This document shows positions 25,870 through 35,119 of a DNA stretch of 64,000 nt, in pieces (the stretch's first letter is position 1; each line of letters begins with the position of its first letter). Made by a program: the position numbers and the translations under genes. The notes beneath the pieces were generated by a model, which saw only the letters and a list, made by a program, of their open reading frames with translations, was not told where the DNA came from and did not search any database. Origin of the DNA: Hydrogenovibrio thermophilus (lineage in GTDB: Bacteria > Pseudomonadota > Gammaproteobacteria > Thiomicrospirales > Thiomicrospiraceae); contig NZ_CP035033.1 in NCBI RefSeq assembly GCF_004028275.1, positions 1,973,501 through 2,037,500 on the forward strand, written 5' to 3'.

Positions 25870-26823
25870 ATGGCGAAAAACGCTTTTATGAAACGCACCG
25901 CTCAGCTTGTCAAACCGGGTCGACGCTTAGCCCGTCTGCCATCCGCTCTCCGCCTTGCCCTGCTCGGCGGCCTCATGAGCATGAGCCAAACGGCGTCGGC
26001 GTCCGTCGTATCATCGCCCGCTCCGAGCAACCCACCCGCTATCACCGAATTCTGTCAGGACTTTGCCGATAAACTGCGCACCGTGGACTACCAAGGGTGC
26101 CTGACGCTGAACTTGAATCAAAGTATCGAACATAAAAGCATCGAACATCGTCCCCTGACCTACAAGGAAGTGCTACCGGCCAATAATCAGCCACCGAAAG
26201 GGCGCATCCTGTTTATCAGCGGAATTCACGGCGATGAATACTCCGCCATCAGTATCAGCTACCTATGGCTTCAAACCTTATTGAGCCCTGAGAGCCAAAC
26301 CCAATACCATTGGCTGTTTTTACCGCTGGCCAACCCGGATGGGCTTTTTCAAAGCCCGGCGACCCGACAGAATGCCGACGGCGTCGACTTGAATCGTAAC
26401 TTTCCGTCACCCGACTGGGACGAGCTGGCCATACGCACCTGGAAAAACCACTATCGCATGAACAAGCGTCGTTACCCTGGTCCGACCGCGGCCAGTGAAC
26501 CGGAAACGCAATGGATGGTGCAATTGGTTGAACGCTTCAAACCCACCGCCATCATTTCGATTCACGCACCTTACGGCCTGCTGGATTACGATGGTCCCGA
26601 ACATGCCCAACCCAATAAAATCGGCCACCTCAAGCACCGTGCCCTAGGCACCTACCCGGGATCACTCGGTCGTTATGCCGGCGAACACCTCAATATTCCG
26701 GTTTTGACACTGGAGTTGAAATCGGCCGGCCGCATGCCGAACCAAACCGAAATCAACCACATGCTGAATGACCTGGAAACCTGGGTGACCGAAAAAATCG
26801 AACAAAAAGAGTGGGATCTGTAA
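25870..26823 (+). CDS. Secreted M14 zinc peptidase (murein peptide amidase MpaA-like)
   Basis: 317-aa metallo-carboxypeptidase family protein. Zinc ligands are His120 and Glu123 in GIHGDEYSA and His232 in SIHAPYG; the catalytic Glu is Glu282 in LTLELKSA. NPDGLFQ and DLNRNFPS supply the substrate-binding Asn/Arg. Unlike cytoplasmic MpaA it carries a basic and hydrophobic N-terminus ending near ASA (about residue 47), so export to the periplasm is likely. Peptidoglycan peptide cleavage (D-Glu/mDAP bond) is an inference strengthened by the convergent L,D-transpeptidase genes. Confidence 0.82.
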   Translation: MAKNAFMKRTAQLVKPGRRLARLPSALRLALLGGLMSMSQTASASVVSSPAPSNPPAITEFCQDFADKLRTVDYQGCLTLNLNQSIEHKSIEHRPLTYKEVLPANNQPPKGRILFISGIHGDEYSAISISYLWLQTLLSPESQTQYHWLFLPLANPDGLFQSPATRQNADGVDLNRNFPSPDWDELAIRTWKNHYRMNKRRYPGPTAASEPETQWMVQLVERFKPTAIISIHAPYGLLDYDGPEHAQPNKIGHLKHRALGTYPGSLGRYAGEHLNIPVLTLELKSAGRMPNQTEINHMLNDLETWVTEKIEQKEWDL

Positions 26824-26862
26824 AGAGCCACACGAATCGTGACGCCTTGAAATAAGGATAGA

Positions 26863-28017
26863 TTAAGGGTTGCCGGATAACGCCAGGTTTTGTGACACGC
26901 TCGGCGCGTTTTTGGATTCCTGCTCGGTTTCAAACACCAACTGCCAACGCCCTTCGTTTTGACGTTGCCAATACTGCTCCACCAGTTTACGCCCTTCGTC
27001 GATTGGGAAGCTCACGTAATAAACCCCTTCTTCCCCGGGATAAGCGTACACACTGACGTGACCCCAATCCACACGATAATCATTCTGGCTGCGTAGCCAT
27101 TGATTGATTTGCGAAAGTACCTGCTGTTTGTCTTCATCATTCCGTTCAATGAAATTACGCTGGATGTTCTGCGCAATGATGACCGGCGTCGACGGCAGCA
27201 AGCGGTATTTGAACACCAAAGATTCCATCGCCGGATTGTTCAGCACCACACAACCACGGCTGGCCAACGGCGCTCGACTAAAGGTATTGCGTGGCGTGCC
27301 GTGCAACCAGATTCCGGAACCGGTTCGACCTTTTTGCTTATCCCAACTGTTCGGGTAATTCAAGGTCAAAGCCGCCACACCATACAATTCAGGCAATTTG
27401 GAATCCGGTAGTTCTTTTTCGATTTTGTAGATACCGATTGGGGTTTTCAGGTCGCCGCGCACTTGCTTGCCGGTGCCTTTTTCACCCAACGAGACGTAAT
27501 AATTGACCACTTCCTGGTAACCGTTTTCGTTTTTACGATATAGGAATAGGCGGTGTGCTTCGGAATCGACAATCACCAAATAGGGTTCGTCACTGGTTTT
27601 CAGAACATACTGCGCCAAAAGCGCATCCCACGTAGCATCTTGATTGACACCGTCGTTTTCCTGTTGCTGCCAACGCACCTTGGCTTCGGACAATAAGGAC
27701 TCCGCCTCGCGCTGATTGCGTTGCCGTTGTTGCTGAATCCAATCGGCCTTACCGGCGCGAATCGCATAGAGTTCGGCTTTGACCAGTTGGGCCAGTTTGT
27801 ATTCCGGCATATCTTTGGCGAGCGTCTGCGCCTGGGAAACGGCTTGATCGAATGAAGCCGTTTTCACCGCGCCCAAACCGGACAATAAGGAATGCTCGGC
27901 CTGCAAAGCGCCGTCTTCCGCGGAAACGGACGTCGCCATCGCGCTCAGGCATAACAGCATCGCCCCCCAGATTGGGCGAGGTTTCCGAAAAGGTTCCGGT
28001 CGTTTGCACTCAGTCAT
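26863..28017 (-). CDS. L,D-transpeptidase (YkuD domain)
   Basis: Periplasmic peptidoglycan cross-linking or lipoprotein-attaching enzyme of 384 aa. An export signal is visible in the first 33 residues (ending SVSA). A helical region (40-170) precedes the YkuD catalytic domain, with HGTP and the catalytic SRGCVVL (Cys nucleophile). A C-terminal region of about 110 residues follows, as in YcfS/YbiS-like or larger family members. The ATG at 28017 overlaps the upstream TPR gene by eight bases; a longer frame exists but would overlap that gene deeply. The pair is clearly co-translated. Confidence 0.88.
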   Translation of the reverse strand: MTECKRPEPFRKPRPIWGAMLLCLSAMATSVSAEDGALQAEHSLLSGLGAVKTASFDQAVSQAQTLAKDMPEYKLAQLVKAELYAIRAGKADWIQQQRQRNQREAESLLSEAKVRWQQQENDGVNQDATWDALLAQYVLKTSDEPYLVIVDSEAHRLFLYRKNENGYQEVVNYYVSLGEKGTGKQVRGDLKTPIGIYKIEKELPDSKLPELYGVAALTLNYPNSWDKQKGRTGSGIWLHGTPRNTFSRAPLASRGCVVLNNPAMESLVFKYRLLPSTPVIIAQNIQRNFIERNDEDKQQVLSQINQWLRSQNDYRVDWGHVSVYAYPGEEGVYYVSFPIDEGRKLVEQYWQRQNEGRWQLVFETEQESKNAPSVSQNLALSGNP

Positions 28018-28852
28018 AAAGCACGTTTTCCTGTACGATTTTCCATTGGTCGTCCTGGTTCTGCCATACCAGTTTCTTGCGTACGCGATCCTTAAACGTA
28101 TTGGATTCATAGGCTTGCCAGAAAGTCACTTGAATGGTTTGCGGCGTCAACGGCACTACCTGAACATCGTCCAACTGGATACGGATGTAGCTCGGACGCG
28201 TCAAACTGCGATCCCGGCTTTTCGCCCAGGCCTGGTGATTATTGTAATTGTCCGAGGTGTAATCCGGGCTGTAATAATCAAGATAACGGGACACTTCCTG
28301 TTCCACCCAGGCCTGACGCCAGCTTTCGACGCGGTTCGCGACCCGTTTCATATTGTTTTCCACCAACGCCAATTGCGCCTGCTCCGGTGTTTTCAACTCG
28401 GTGCCGGCCGACAGAATCCATTGCCCTTGCGGCAAATCCACTTCCGATTTTTTAAACACGGATTGATACGCCTGCTGCGCCTGGTAAGCGTAAATCTGGT
28501 TCAGGTTCTTGCGCAAGGCGGCGATTTTCGGGTCGGCGTTCAATGCCGACTCCAGAACCTGTTGCGCCTTGTCGTACTCGTGTTGCTTGATGTAGGCCGC
28601 CGCCAGGTTATTACTCGCCGCCAAATCCTGCGGGTAATCTTTCAACAGGCCTTGCAACAGTTGAATCGCGCCGTCCATATCACCGGACTGAGACGCCTGA
28701 ATCGCCTGTTCGAAACGCGCTTGATACGCTTGCTCATCCGCTGTCGCCGTCTCGGCAAGCATCGTCAAGGGAGCGATTATCCCCCAAGTCCACAAAAGAG
28801 TCGTCAACAGGGCGCCGGGGCGTTTTCGAAGATGGGTGCTATCGTGTTTCAT
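28010..28852 (-). CDS. Periplasmic TPR protein with Cds6/NTF2-like C-terminal domain
   Basis: 280-aa protein with signal peptide (cleavage near residue 38), three or so tetratricopeptide repeats (about 40-135; APTLAASNNLAAAYIKQ-like pattern) and a C-terminal SnoaL/NTF2-like domain (about 165-280; RVESWRQAWVEQEVSRYLDYY). This C-terminal domain occurs next to L,D-transpeptidases in other bacteria (Cds6 type). With the coupled transpeptidase gene it probably forms a cell-wall module in which this protein supplies scaffold or substrate positioning; that role is inferred. Confidence 0.78.
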   Translation of the reverse strand: MKHDSTHLRKRPGALLTTLLWTWGIIAPLTMLAETATADEQAYQARFEQAIQASQSGDMDGAIQLLQGLLKDYPQDLAASNNLAAAYIKQHEYDKAQQVLESALNADPKIAALRKNLNQIYAYQAQQAYQSVFKKSEVDLPQGQWILSAGTELKTPEQAQLALVENNMKRVANRVESWRQAWVEQEVSRYLDYYSPDYTSDNYNNHQAWAKSRDRSLTRPSYIRIQLDDVQVVPLTPQTIQVTFWQAYESNTFKDRVRKKLVWQNQDDQWKIVQENVLYD

Positions 28853-28915
28853 AAATCCTTTTTTGCGAACCGGGGCACGTATAACCGTCAGATTTCTTTA
28901 AAAAACTAAGGTATT

Positions 28916-30952
28916 CTAACGTAAATCGCCCACGCCAACCATAGAAGTTTTCAAGCCTTTGATTTCATCACGCAACTTGGCGGCCTGCTCGAAATCCAAA
29001 TCCTTGGCCGCTTTGTACATCTGTTTTTCCAACCGCTTGATGGCCGACGCCAATTCCGCCGGCGTCATGGCCTTGGCTTTCGACGTATCATAACCGCCCT
29101 CCGACTCGGCCGCTTTCAGTTTCGCCGCGGAAGCACCGGCACGCGGTGCGTACGGTGAATCTTCCAAAATATCCGCGACTTTTTTGTTCAATTTTTGCGG
29201 GGTGATGCCGTGCATTTCATTGAACTCGATCTGTTTGGCGCGGCGGCGTTCGGATTCGTCAATGGCCCGCTGCATCGAATCGGTGATTTTATCGCCATAC
29301 AAAATCGCCTTACCGGCCACGTTTCGCGCCGCACGGCCAATGGTCTGAATCAGAGATCGTTCGGAACGCAAGAACCCTTCTTTATCGGCATCGAGAATTG
29401 CGACCAAAGACACCTCTGGAATATCCAGCCCTTCCCGCAACAGGTTGATGCCGACCAACACATCGAATTCGCCCAGCCGCAAATCGCGGATGATTTCAAT
29501 TCGTTCCACCGTGTCGATATCCGAATGCAGGTACCGCACCCGGACATTGTGTTCTTCCAAGTATTCAGTAAGGTTTTCCGCCATGCGTTTGGTCAAGGTG
29601 GTCACCAATACCCGCTCCTCCTTGTCCACCCGCAACCCAATTTCGCCCAACAAATCGTCCACCTGGGTAAGCGCCGGGCGCACTTCCAGAACCGGGTCCA
29701 GCAAACCGGTCGGCCGCACCACCTGTTCGACGATTTTGGACTGATGTTCTTCCTCATACTTTGCCGGGGTGGCGGAGACGAAAATGGTCTGAGGCATGAT
29801 GCGTTCGAATTCGTCGAACCGCATCGGCCGGTTATCCAACGCCGACGGCAGACGGAAACCGAAGTTGACCAGATTCTCTTTACGGGAACGGTCCCCTTTA
29901 TACATCCCGCCGATTTGCGGAATGGTGACGTGGCTTTCGTCGATGAACATCAGGGCGTTTTTCGGCAGGTAATCCAGCAAAGTCGGCGGCGGTTCGCCCG
30001 GGCCCCGACCGGATAGATAGCGCGAATAGTTTTCGATGCCGGAACAATACCCCAGCTCCATCATCATTTCGATGTCCAAGCGCGTGCGTTCTTCCAAACG
30101 CTGGGCTTCGACGAGTTTGTTGGCGTCCCGCAATTCCTGCAGACGCACCACCAGCTCATCCTTGATTTTGTCAATGGTTTCCAACACCCGTTCCCGCGGC
30201 GTCACGTAATGGGATTTCGGATAAACGGTGATGCGGGTCGGACGACTCAAGACTTCGCCGGTCAACGGGTCAAACCAGGCCAGCGAATCGACTTCGTCAT
30301 CGAACAATTCGATGCGAATGGCATACTCTTCCGCCTCGGCCGGAAAGACATCGATGACATCGCCCCGTACCCGGAAACAGCCCCGCCACAGCTCGACGTC
30401 GTTACGGGTGTACTGCATGCTCGTCAAGCGTTCCAGAATATCGCGCTGCGAGATGACATCGCCTAAACGTAACTGCAAAATCATCTTCAAATACAGGTCC
30501 GGATCACCCAAGCCGTAAATCGCCGAGACGGTCGCGATCAGCACCACGTCATTGCGTTCCATCAATGCCTTGGTGGCGGACAACCGCAACTGCTCAATCT
30601 GTTCGTTCACCGAGGAGTCTTTGGCGATGTAAGTATCGGAAGCCGGCACATAGGCTTCCGGTTGATAATAATCGTAGTAGGAAACGAAATATTCCACCGC
30701 ATTGTGCGGGAAGAAACTTTTCATCTCGCCATACAACTGCGCCGCCAAGGTTTTATTGTGCGCCAGAATAATGGTTGGCCGCTGAACCTGTGCAATGACA
30801 TTCGCCATGGTGAACGTCTTCCCGGAACCGGTCACCCCCAGCAGGGTTTGAAAGGCTTCACCATCTTCCAATCCCTCCACCAATTGTGCGATGGCAGTCG
30901 GTTGGTCACCGGCCGGCTGGTAGGAAGAAACAATTTCAAATGCTTTGGCCAT
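28916..30952 (-). CDS. uvrB: Excinuclease ABC subunit B
   Basis: DNA-damage verification helicase-like ATPase of nucleotide excision repair, 678 aa with the chosen start. Walker A GVTGSGKT is at 39-46; the beta-hairpin [21 protein letters not shown] (motif II), the QTIGRAARN motif VI and a C-terminal UVR domain that contacts UvrC ([28 protein letters not shown]) are all present. The frame extends 22 codons upstream, but [16 protein letters not shown] is the family N-terminus. I found no clear SOS box upstream. Confidence 0.97.
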   Translation of the reverse strand: MAKAFEIVSSYQPAGDQPTAIAQLVEGLEDGEAFQTLLGVTGSGKTFTMANVIAQVQRPTIILAHNKTLAAQLYGEMKSFFPHNAVEYFVSYYDYYQPEAYVPASDTYIAKDSSVNEQIEQLRLSATKALMERNDVVLIATVSAIYGLGDPDLYLKMILQLRLGDVISQRDILERLTSMQYTRNDVELWRGCFRVRGDVIDVFPAEAEEYAIRIELFDDEVDSLAWFDPLTGEVLSRPTRITVYPKSHYVTPRERVLETIDKIKDELVVRLQELRDANKLVEAQRLEERTRLDIEMMMELGYCSGIENYSRYLSGRGPGEPPPTLLDYLPKNALMFIDESHVTIPQIGGMYKGDRSRKENLVNFGFRLPSALDNRPMRFDEFERIMPQTIFVSATPAKYEEEHQSKIVEQVVRPTGLLDPVLEVRPALTQVDDLLGEIGLRVDKEERVLVTTLTKRMAENLTEYLEEHNVRVRYLHSDIDTVERIEIIRDLRLGEFDVLVGINLLREGLDIPEVSLVAILDADKEGFLRSERSLIQTIGRAARNVAGKAILYGDKITDSMQRAIDESERRRAKQIEFNEMHGITPQKLNKKVADILEDSPYAPRAGASAAKLKAAESEGGYDTSKAKAMTPAELASAIKRLEKQMYKAAKDLDFEQAAKLRDEIKGLKTSMVGVGDLR

Positions 30953-31262
30953 GGGCTCGTCGAGACTCCGCGTCGGGTTCGTTAAAAAATAATTTGTTGT
31001 CAGTTTACTGTCGGCCAATCCGATTCAATTACCGATTAAAGAAAATTTACGCCAAAACCGCCCTAAACACTGAATTTTTCACTTAAAAAAAGGCCGAATT
31101 GGTTGTAAAATGACCGTAACATTTTACCTGAGTGCCAAGCAGAACAAAACCGAAACCCATTGGAATCTTGGGAATCTGAAAAAGAATCGCCCAACAATGT
31201 CGAATCCGTTCTGCTTCCGGTTCGTATGGCACCGTCCACCAACTTGAATGAGATGAAAATTT
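30953..31262. promoter_or_regulatory. Divergent uvrB/aspartate aminotransferase promoter region with an 8-bp dyad
   Basis: This 310-base gap has no supported gene. Its clearest element is a perfect inverted repeat GTAAAATG-N7-CATTTTAC at 31105-31127, 136 bases before the aminotransferase ATG. It is AT-rich and embedded in TAAAAT-like promoter sequence, so it could be an operator or overlapping promoter; no regulator is known. Confidence 0.5.
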
Positions 31263-32447
31263 ATGTCCCGACTGTCCAATCGTGTTAATCGAGTCAAACC
31301 CTCCCTGACCTTGGTCATTACCGCCAAAGCCGCCGAGCTGAAACGCGCCGGGAAGGACATCATCAGCTTGGGCGCCGGCGAGCCGGATTTCGACACCCCC
31401 GACCACATCAAAGCGGCCGGCATTCACGCCATTGAAAACGGGCAAACCCGTTACACTGCCGTGGACGGCACACCGGAACTGAAAGACGCCATCATCGCCA
31501 AATTCAAGCGTGACAATCATCTTAACTTTGCGGCCGACCAGATTCTGGTATCGTCTGGCGGGAAACAGAGTTTTTACAATCTGTGCCAAGGCGTTTTGGA
31601 CGACGGCGACGAAGTGATTATTCCTGCGCCTTACTGGGTGTCTTACCCGGACATGGCCTTGCTGGCCGGTAGCGAACCGATCATTATTGAAGCCGGCATC
31701 GAGCAAGGCTTCAAAATCACCGCACAACAATTGGAAGCGGCGATTACCCCAAAAACCAAACTGGTGGTCATCAACAGCCCGTCCAATCCGACCGGAGCCG
31801 TCTACACGCCGGAAGAACTGAAAGCCCTCGGCGAAGTGCTCACAAAGCACCCGGACATACTGATTGCGTCGGACGACATGTATGAACACATTTTGCTCAC
31901 CGACACACCGTTCACCAACATCCTGGAAGTTTGCCCGGAACTGACCGACCGCACCGTGGTCATGAACGGCGTCTCCAAAGCCTATTCGATGACCGGCTGG
32001 CGCATCGGTTACGCCGGCGGCCCGAAAGACATCATCGCAGCCATGCGAAAAGTGCAATCACAAAGCACGTCCAACCCGTGCTCGATTTCCCAGGCCGCAT
32101 CGGTGGAAGCCCTGAACGGCGACCAAGGTTGCATTCAAACCATGTTGGTGGAATTCAAAAAACGCCACGATTTCGTGGTGGAACGTATCAATCAAATTCC
32201 CGGTTTCAAGTGCATTCCGGCCGCCGGCGCTTTCTATGCCTTTATGGACGTCCGCGATGCCATGAAACAGAAAGGGGTTGAGACGGATGCCGATTTCGCC
32301 ACTGCGATTCTGGAAGAGGTCGACGTCGCCGCCGTGCCGGGGTCCGGCTTCGGTGCCGAAGGCTACTTGCGTATCTCCTTCGCCACCAGCATGGACAACT
32401 TGGTGAATGCTCTGGATCGCATCGACGCGTTTATGCAAAAAGCTTAA
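31263..32447 (+). CDS. Class I PLP-dependent aspartate aminotransferase
   Basis: 394-aa fold type I aminotransferase of the Ib-type aspartate/prephenate aminotransferase group. The N-terminus SRLSNRVNRVKPSLTL, SLGAGEPDFDTPDHIK, NSPSNPTGAVY and the PLP lysine in GVSKAYSMTGWRIGY are typical, and SGFGAEGYLRISFATS holds the substrate-carboxylate Arg. It interconverts aspartate and oxaloacetate with 2-oxoglutarate/glutamate. It stands alone between a divergent uvrB and a strong terminator. Confidence 0.93.
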   Translation: MSRLSNRVNRVKPSLTLVITAKAAELKRAGKDIISLGAGEPDFDTPDHIKAAGIHAIENGQTRYTAVDGTPELKDAIIAKFKRDNHLNFAADQILVSSGGKQSFYNLCQGVLDDGDEVIIPAPYWVSYPDMALLAGSEPIIIEAGIEQGFKITAQQLEAAITPKTKLVVINSPSNPTGAVYTPEELKALGEVLTKHPDILIASDDMYEHILLTDTPFTNILEVCPELTDRTVVMNGVSKAYSMTGWRIGYAGGPKDIIAAMRKVQSQSTSNPCSISQAASVEALNGDQGCIQTMLVEFKKRHDFVVERINQIPGFKCIPAAGAFYAFMDVRDAMKQKGVETDADFATAILEEVDVAAVPGSGFGAEGYLRISFATSMDNLVNALDRIDAFMQKA

Positions 32448-32475
32448 TCCGCGAGTCGTTTAAACGTTCTAAATG

Positions 32476-32503
32476 AAAAACCGCCAGGCCTGGCGGTTTT
32501 TTT
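32476..32503. terminator. Bidirectional terminator built on the CCAGGCCTGG palindrome
   Basis: A perfect 18-base palindrome ACCGCCAGG/CCTGGCGGT (32480-32497), flanked by A-run and T-run, lies between the convergent aminotransferase and nudE genes. Its core is an exact copy of the dispersed palindrome (32484-32493). Confidence 0.9.
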
Positions 32504-32583
32504 GTGTTCAGGGGAACTTGCTCAAGAATCTTTAAAGACAAGCCATCGGACACGCAAAATCGCTCGCAACCTGCGTACTGGGT

Positions 32584-33132
32584 TCAAATCCGGTTGAGGT
32601 GACGTAACACCAACATCAAAGCCGCATAAGCCCGCCCTTCGGAAAACTCCGGATGTTCCAGTAAAGCTTTCCAGTCGGTCAACGGCCAATGCACCACTTC
32701 CAGCGGCTCCGGTTCATCACCTTCCGCTTGCTGCGGACGCAGCCCTTCCGCCAACACCACATGCGTTTGATGGGTCATATAACCGGCGGCCAGGCTGAGC
32801 GAATCCAATAAGGAAACCTGCTCGGGAAAAAAGCCGATTTCTTCCTGACTTTCGCGCACCGCCGCCTGTCGCCAATCTTCGCCCGGATCGATTTTGCCTT
32901 TCGGGAAACCGAGCTCATACCGTTCCACACCGGCCGCGTACTCGCGAATCAGCACCAAGGCGTCGTCCAAAACCGGTACAATCAGAACCGCGCCGTGCAC
33001 CGAACTGACTAGGCGCTCGAATTGCACCTGAGTGTCATTCCCATAGAGGATATCCAATCCTTCCACGGTGAAAATCCGCGTGTTAGCGAGTTTTTTTTTC
33101 GTTAGAATAACGGGCGATTTTTTCGTTTCCAT
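32584..33132 (-). CDS. nudE: ADP-compounds hydrolase NudE (Nudix)
   Basis: Hydrolyses ADP-ribose, NADH and diadenosine polyphosphates. The Nudix box is complete: G-x5-E-x7-RE-x2-EE-x-G in GKIDPGEDWRQAAVRESQEE. With the start at 33132 (METKKSPVIL) it has 182 aa, close to E. coli NudE (186). Alternative ATGs at 33141, 33144 and 33186 exist and no ribosome binding site decides between them. It is divergent from yrfG, the same pairing as in E. coli. Confidence 0.88.
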   Translation of the reverse strand: METKKSPVILTKKKLANTRIFTVEGLDILYGNDTQVQFERLVSSVHGAVLIVPVLDDALVLIREYAAGVERYELGFPKGKIDPGEDWRQAAVRESQEEIGFFPEQVSLLDSLSLAAGYMTHQTHVVLAEGLRPQQAEGDEPEPLEVVHWPLTDWKALLEHPEFSEGRAYAALMLVLRHLNRI

Positions 33133-33162
33133 AGCGAGCATCATACGAGAATAGGAGTTAAA

Positions 33163-33846
33163 ATGCGAATTAAAACCACCGCTCAAGGCCCCGCCATCCC
33201 ATGGAATGACATCGAGACGGTTTTGCTTGATATGGACGGGACACTGCTCGATTTACACTTCGACTGGCACTTCTGGATGACCTACGTTCCACAAATGTAC
33301 GCCGAGCGGAATCAAATTACCGAAGACGAAGCCCAACGCATCATCCGCGAGAAAATCCACTCCCAGCAAGGCACCCTGAACTGGTATTGCCTCGATTACT
33401 GGACCGAACAGCTCGACTTGCCCATTGCCGCGCTCAAACACGAACTCAAACACATGATTCAGGCGCACCCGGAAGTCATCACCTTCCTGCAACGCCTGCA
33501 AGCGCTGGGCAAGCACGTCATCATGGTCACCAACGCTCACCGCGATAGCCTCGCCATCAAACTGGAAATGACCGAAATCGGCGACTACTTCGATGAGATG
33601 ATTTCCGCCCACGACTTCGGTATGCCGAAAGAAGATGGCGCCCTTTGGTCGGCGATTCAGAATAAGGTGCATTTCGACCCGAAACACACCTTACTGGTGG
33701 ACGACAACCTCCACGCGCTGGAATCCGCCCAAGCCTTCGGCATCGCCTATCAACTGGCCGCGGTTCACGTCAGTCCGAAAATGGACAAAATCGACCCGAA
33801 AGCCTTTCCTTACTTCGAGAACTTCAACCAAATCATGCCGGATTGA
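33163..33846 (+). CDS. yrfG: HAD-family GMP/IMP nucleotidase YrfG
   Basis: 227-aa haloacid dehalogenase-like phosphatase. Motif I is LLDMDGTLLDL (nucleophile Asp), motif II is MVTNAH, the lysine motif GMPKEDG and motif III LLVDDN follow in order. The E. coli homologue dephosphorylates GMP and IMP. ATAGGAG precedes the ATG by five to six bases. Divergent pairing with nudE as in enterobacteria strengthens the call. Its 3' end overlaps the convergent tpm gene by 14 bases. Confidence 0.9.
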   Translation: MRIKTTAQGPAIPWNDIETVLLDMDGTLLDLHFDWHFWMTYVPQMYAERNQITEDEAQRIIREKIHSQQGTLNWYCLDYWTEQLDLPIAALKHELKHMIQAHPEVITFLQRLQALGKHVIMVTNAHRDSLAIKLEMTEIGDYFDEMISAHDFGMPKEDGALWSAIQNKVHFDPKHTLLVDDNLHALESAQAFGIAYQLAAVHVSPKMDKIDPKAFPYFENFNQIMPD

Positions 33847-34474
33847 GCGGCGTCAACCGATACACGGTTTCCGTAGTGGACACGCTTTTGCGTTCAAAGG
33901 TTTCCGAGTGTAGCACCTCAATTTGGTAGCGATCGACAAACAAATCACGGATTTCACTCTCCGGCACCGAAAACGGCGGCCCGGCTTTCAACGTCTGGTC
34001 GTACTCCAAACCGATCAACAACATCGGAACCGTGGCTCCCAGGATTGCTGTCATATGTTCGGCATACCGACGGCGCATTTCCGACGGCAAGGCCACCAAC
34101 GCCGCCCGGTCATAGACGGCTTGAACCCCTTCACAGTCATCGGCGGACAAATGGAAAAAATCCCCACAGAATAACGTCATGTCCTCCAGCTCGTAACCGC
34201 AAAAACGGTCATGCTGAGCCGGCCGGCCGTTCAAATCGTTTTCCGTCAGAAAATCCGCCAGCGCTTTTTCGCTCAGCTCCACACCTAAAACCGGATGTCC
34301 GGTCGCATGCAGCCACACCATATCCTGTGACTTACCGCATAAAGGCACCAGCACAGCCGCGCCTTGGGCGACTCCCAGCATCGGCCAGTAAGTTTTCAGC
34401 AAGGCATTCACCCCCGGTTGATGGAAACCGATTTCGTCTCGCGCCCATTTTCGATGCCAAAAATCCGCTTTCAT
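33833..34474 (-). CDS. tpm: Thiopurine S-methyltransferase
   Basis: 213-aa SAM-dependent methyltransferase of the TPMT family. The N-terminal FWHRKWARDEIGFHQPGVN is diagnostic, VLVPLCGKSQDMVWLHATGHPVLGVELS is the SAM-binding region, and YDRAALVALPSEMRRRYA the later conserved block. In bacteria the family is linked to tellurite and selenium methylation as well as thiopurines; the natural substrate here is unknown. Confidence 0.93.
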   Translation of the reverse strand: MKADFWHRKWARDEIGFHQPGVNALLKTYWPMLGVAQGAAVLVPLCGKSQDMVWLHATGHPVLGVELSEKALADFLTENDLNGRPAQHDRFCGYELEDMTLFCGDFFHLSADDCEGVQAVYDRAALVALPSEMRRRYAEHMTAILGATVPMLLIGLEYDQTLKAGPPFSVPESEIRDLFVDRYQIEVLHSETFERKSVSTTETVYRLTPLNPA

Positions 34475-34570
34475 GTTTTCCGTGTTTATCCTTTGTTTTG
34501 CGCCTGAATTACGCTAATATGGCTGGCAATAATTTTACTCAAAATCGATGACGAAAAGTTTGCAACAACC

Positions 34571-35119
34571 ATGAAAATGTCGAAACCACCGGTCCCGGAA
34601 AACCGATTACAAGCCACCCGCGCTTTCTTACAGCGCAAATGGGTGAAAAATCTCTTATTCATGCTGGCACTCATCATCGTCTATCTCGCCTTACGTCCGT
34701 TCATGCAAGGTGACGTCGTCAAAGGGCCGGCCCCGGCTTTCGAAACCGAATCCATCACCGACCAGCCGATTCGACTCGCCGATTATCGCGGCCAGCCCGT
34801 CATGGTCCACTTCTGGGCCACTTGGTGCCCGATTTGCCAACTGGAACGCGACAGTGTCGAACGCCTCTCCAAAGACTACCCGGTGATCAATATCGCCACC
34901 CAGTCCATGGACGACGAAGGCCTGCTTGCCTTTGCCGAAGAGCACGGCATGAACCCCAACCAAATCGTCAACGATTTCGACGGCCAACTGATGAAAGCCT
35001 TCGGCGCCCGCGCCGTCCCCGCCACCTTTATTATCGGCCCGGACGGCAACGTTTCTTTTGTCGAAGTCGGCTACACCACGCCTTATGGGCTGAGAGCGCG
35101 TTTATGGTGGCTTCAATAG
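34571..35119 (+). CDS. Membrane-anchored thioredoxin-like thiol-disulfide protein (TlpA/ScsD type)
   Basis: 182-aa protein with an N-terminal membrane anchor (about 25-42) and a periplasmic redoxin domain. The active site is CPIC in FWATWCPICQLE, and the cis-proline loop is RAVPATFII. This resembles TlpA/ScsD-type reductants of periplasmic disulfides. The spermidine-synthase-like gene starts inside its last codons (16-base overlap), so they are co-translated. The start could also be the ATG at 34577; no clear ribosome binding site is seen. Confidence 0.83.
   Translation: MKMSKPPVPENRLQATRAFLQRKWVKNLLFMLALIIVYLALRPFMQGDVVKGPAPAFETESITDQPIRLADYRGQPVMVHFWATWCPICQLERDSVERLSKDYPVINIATQSMDDEGLLAFAEEHGMNPNQIVNDFDGQLMKAFGARAVPATFIIGPDGNVSFVEVGYTTPYGLRARLWWLQ

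Noticed and set aside
30985..31020. Possible LexA (SOS) box upstream of uvrB
   Set aside because: CTGT/ACAG-like pieces are present but not in the CTGT-N8-ACAG arrangement.
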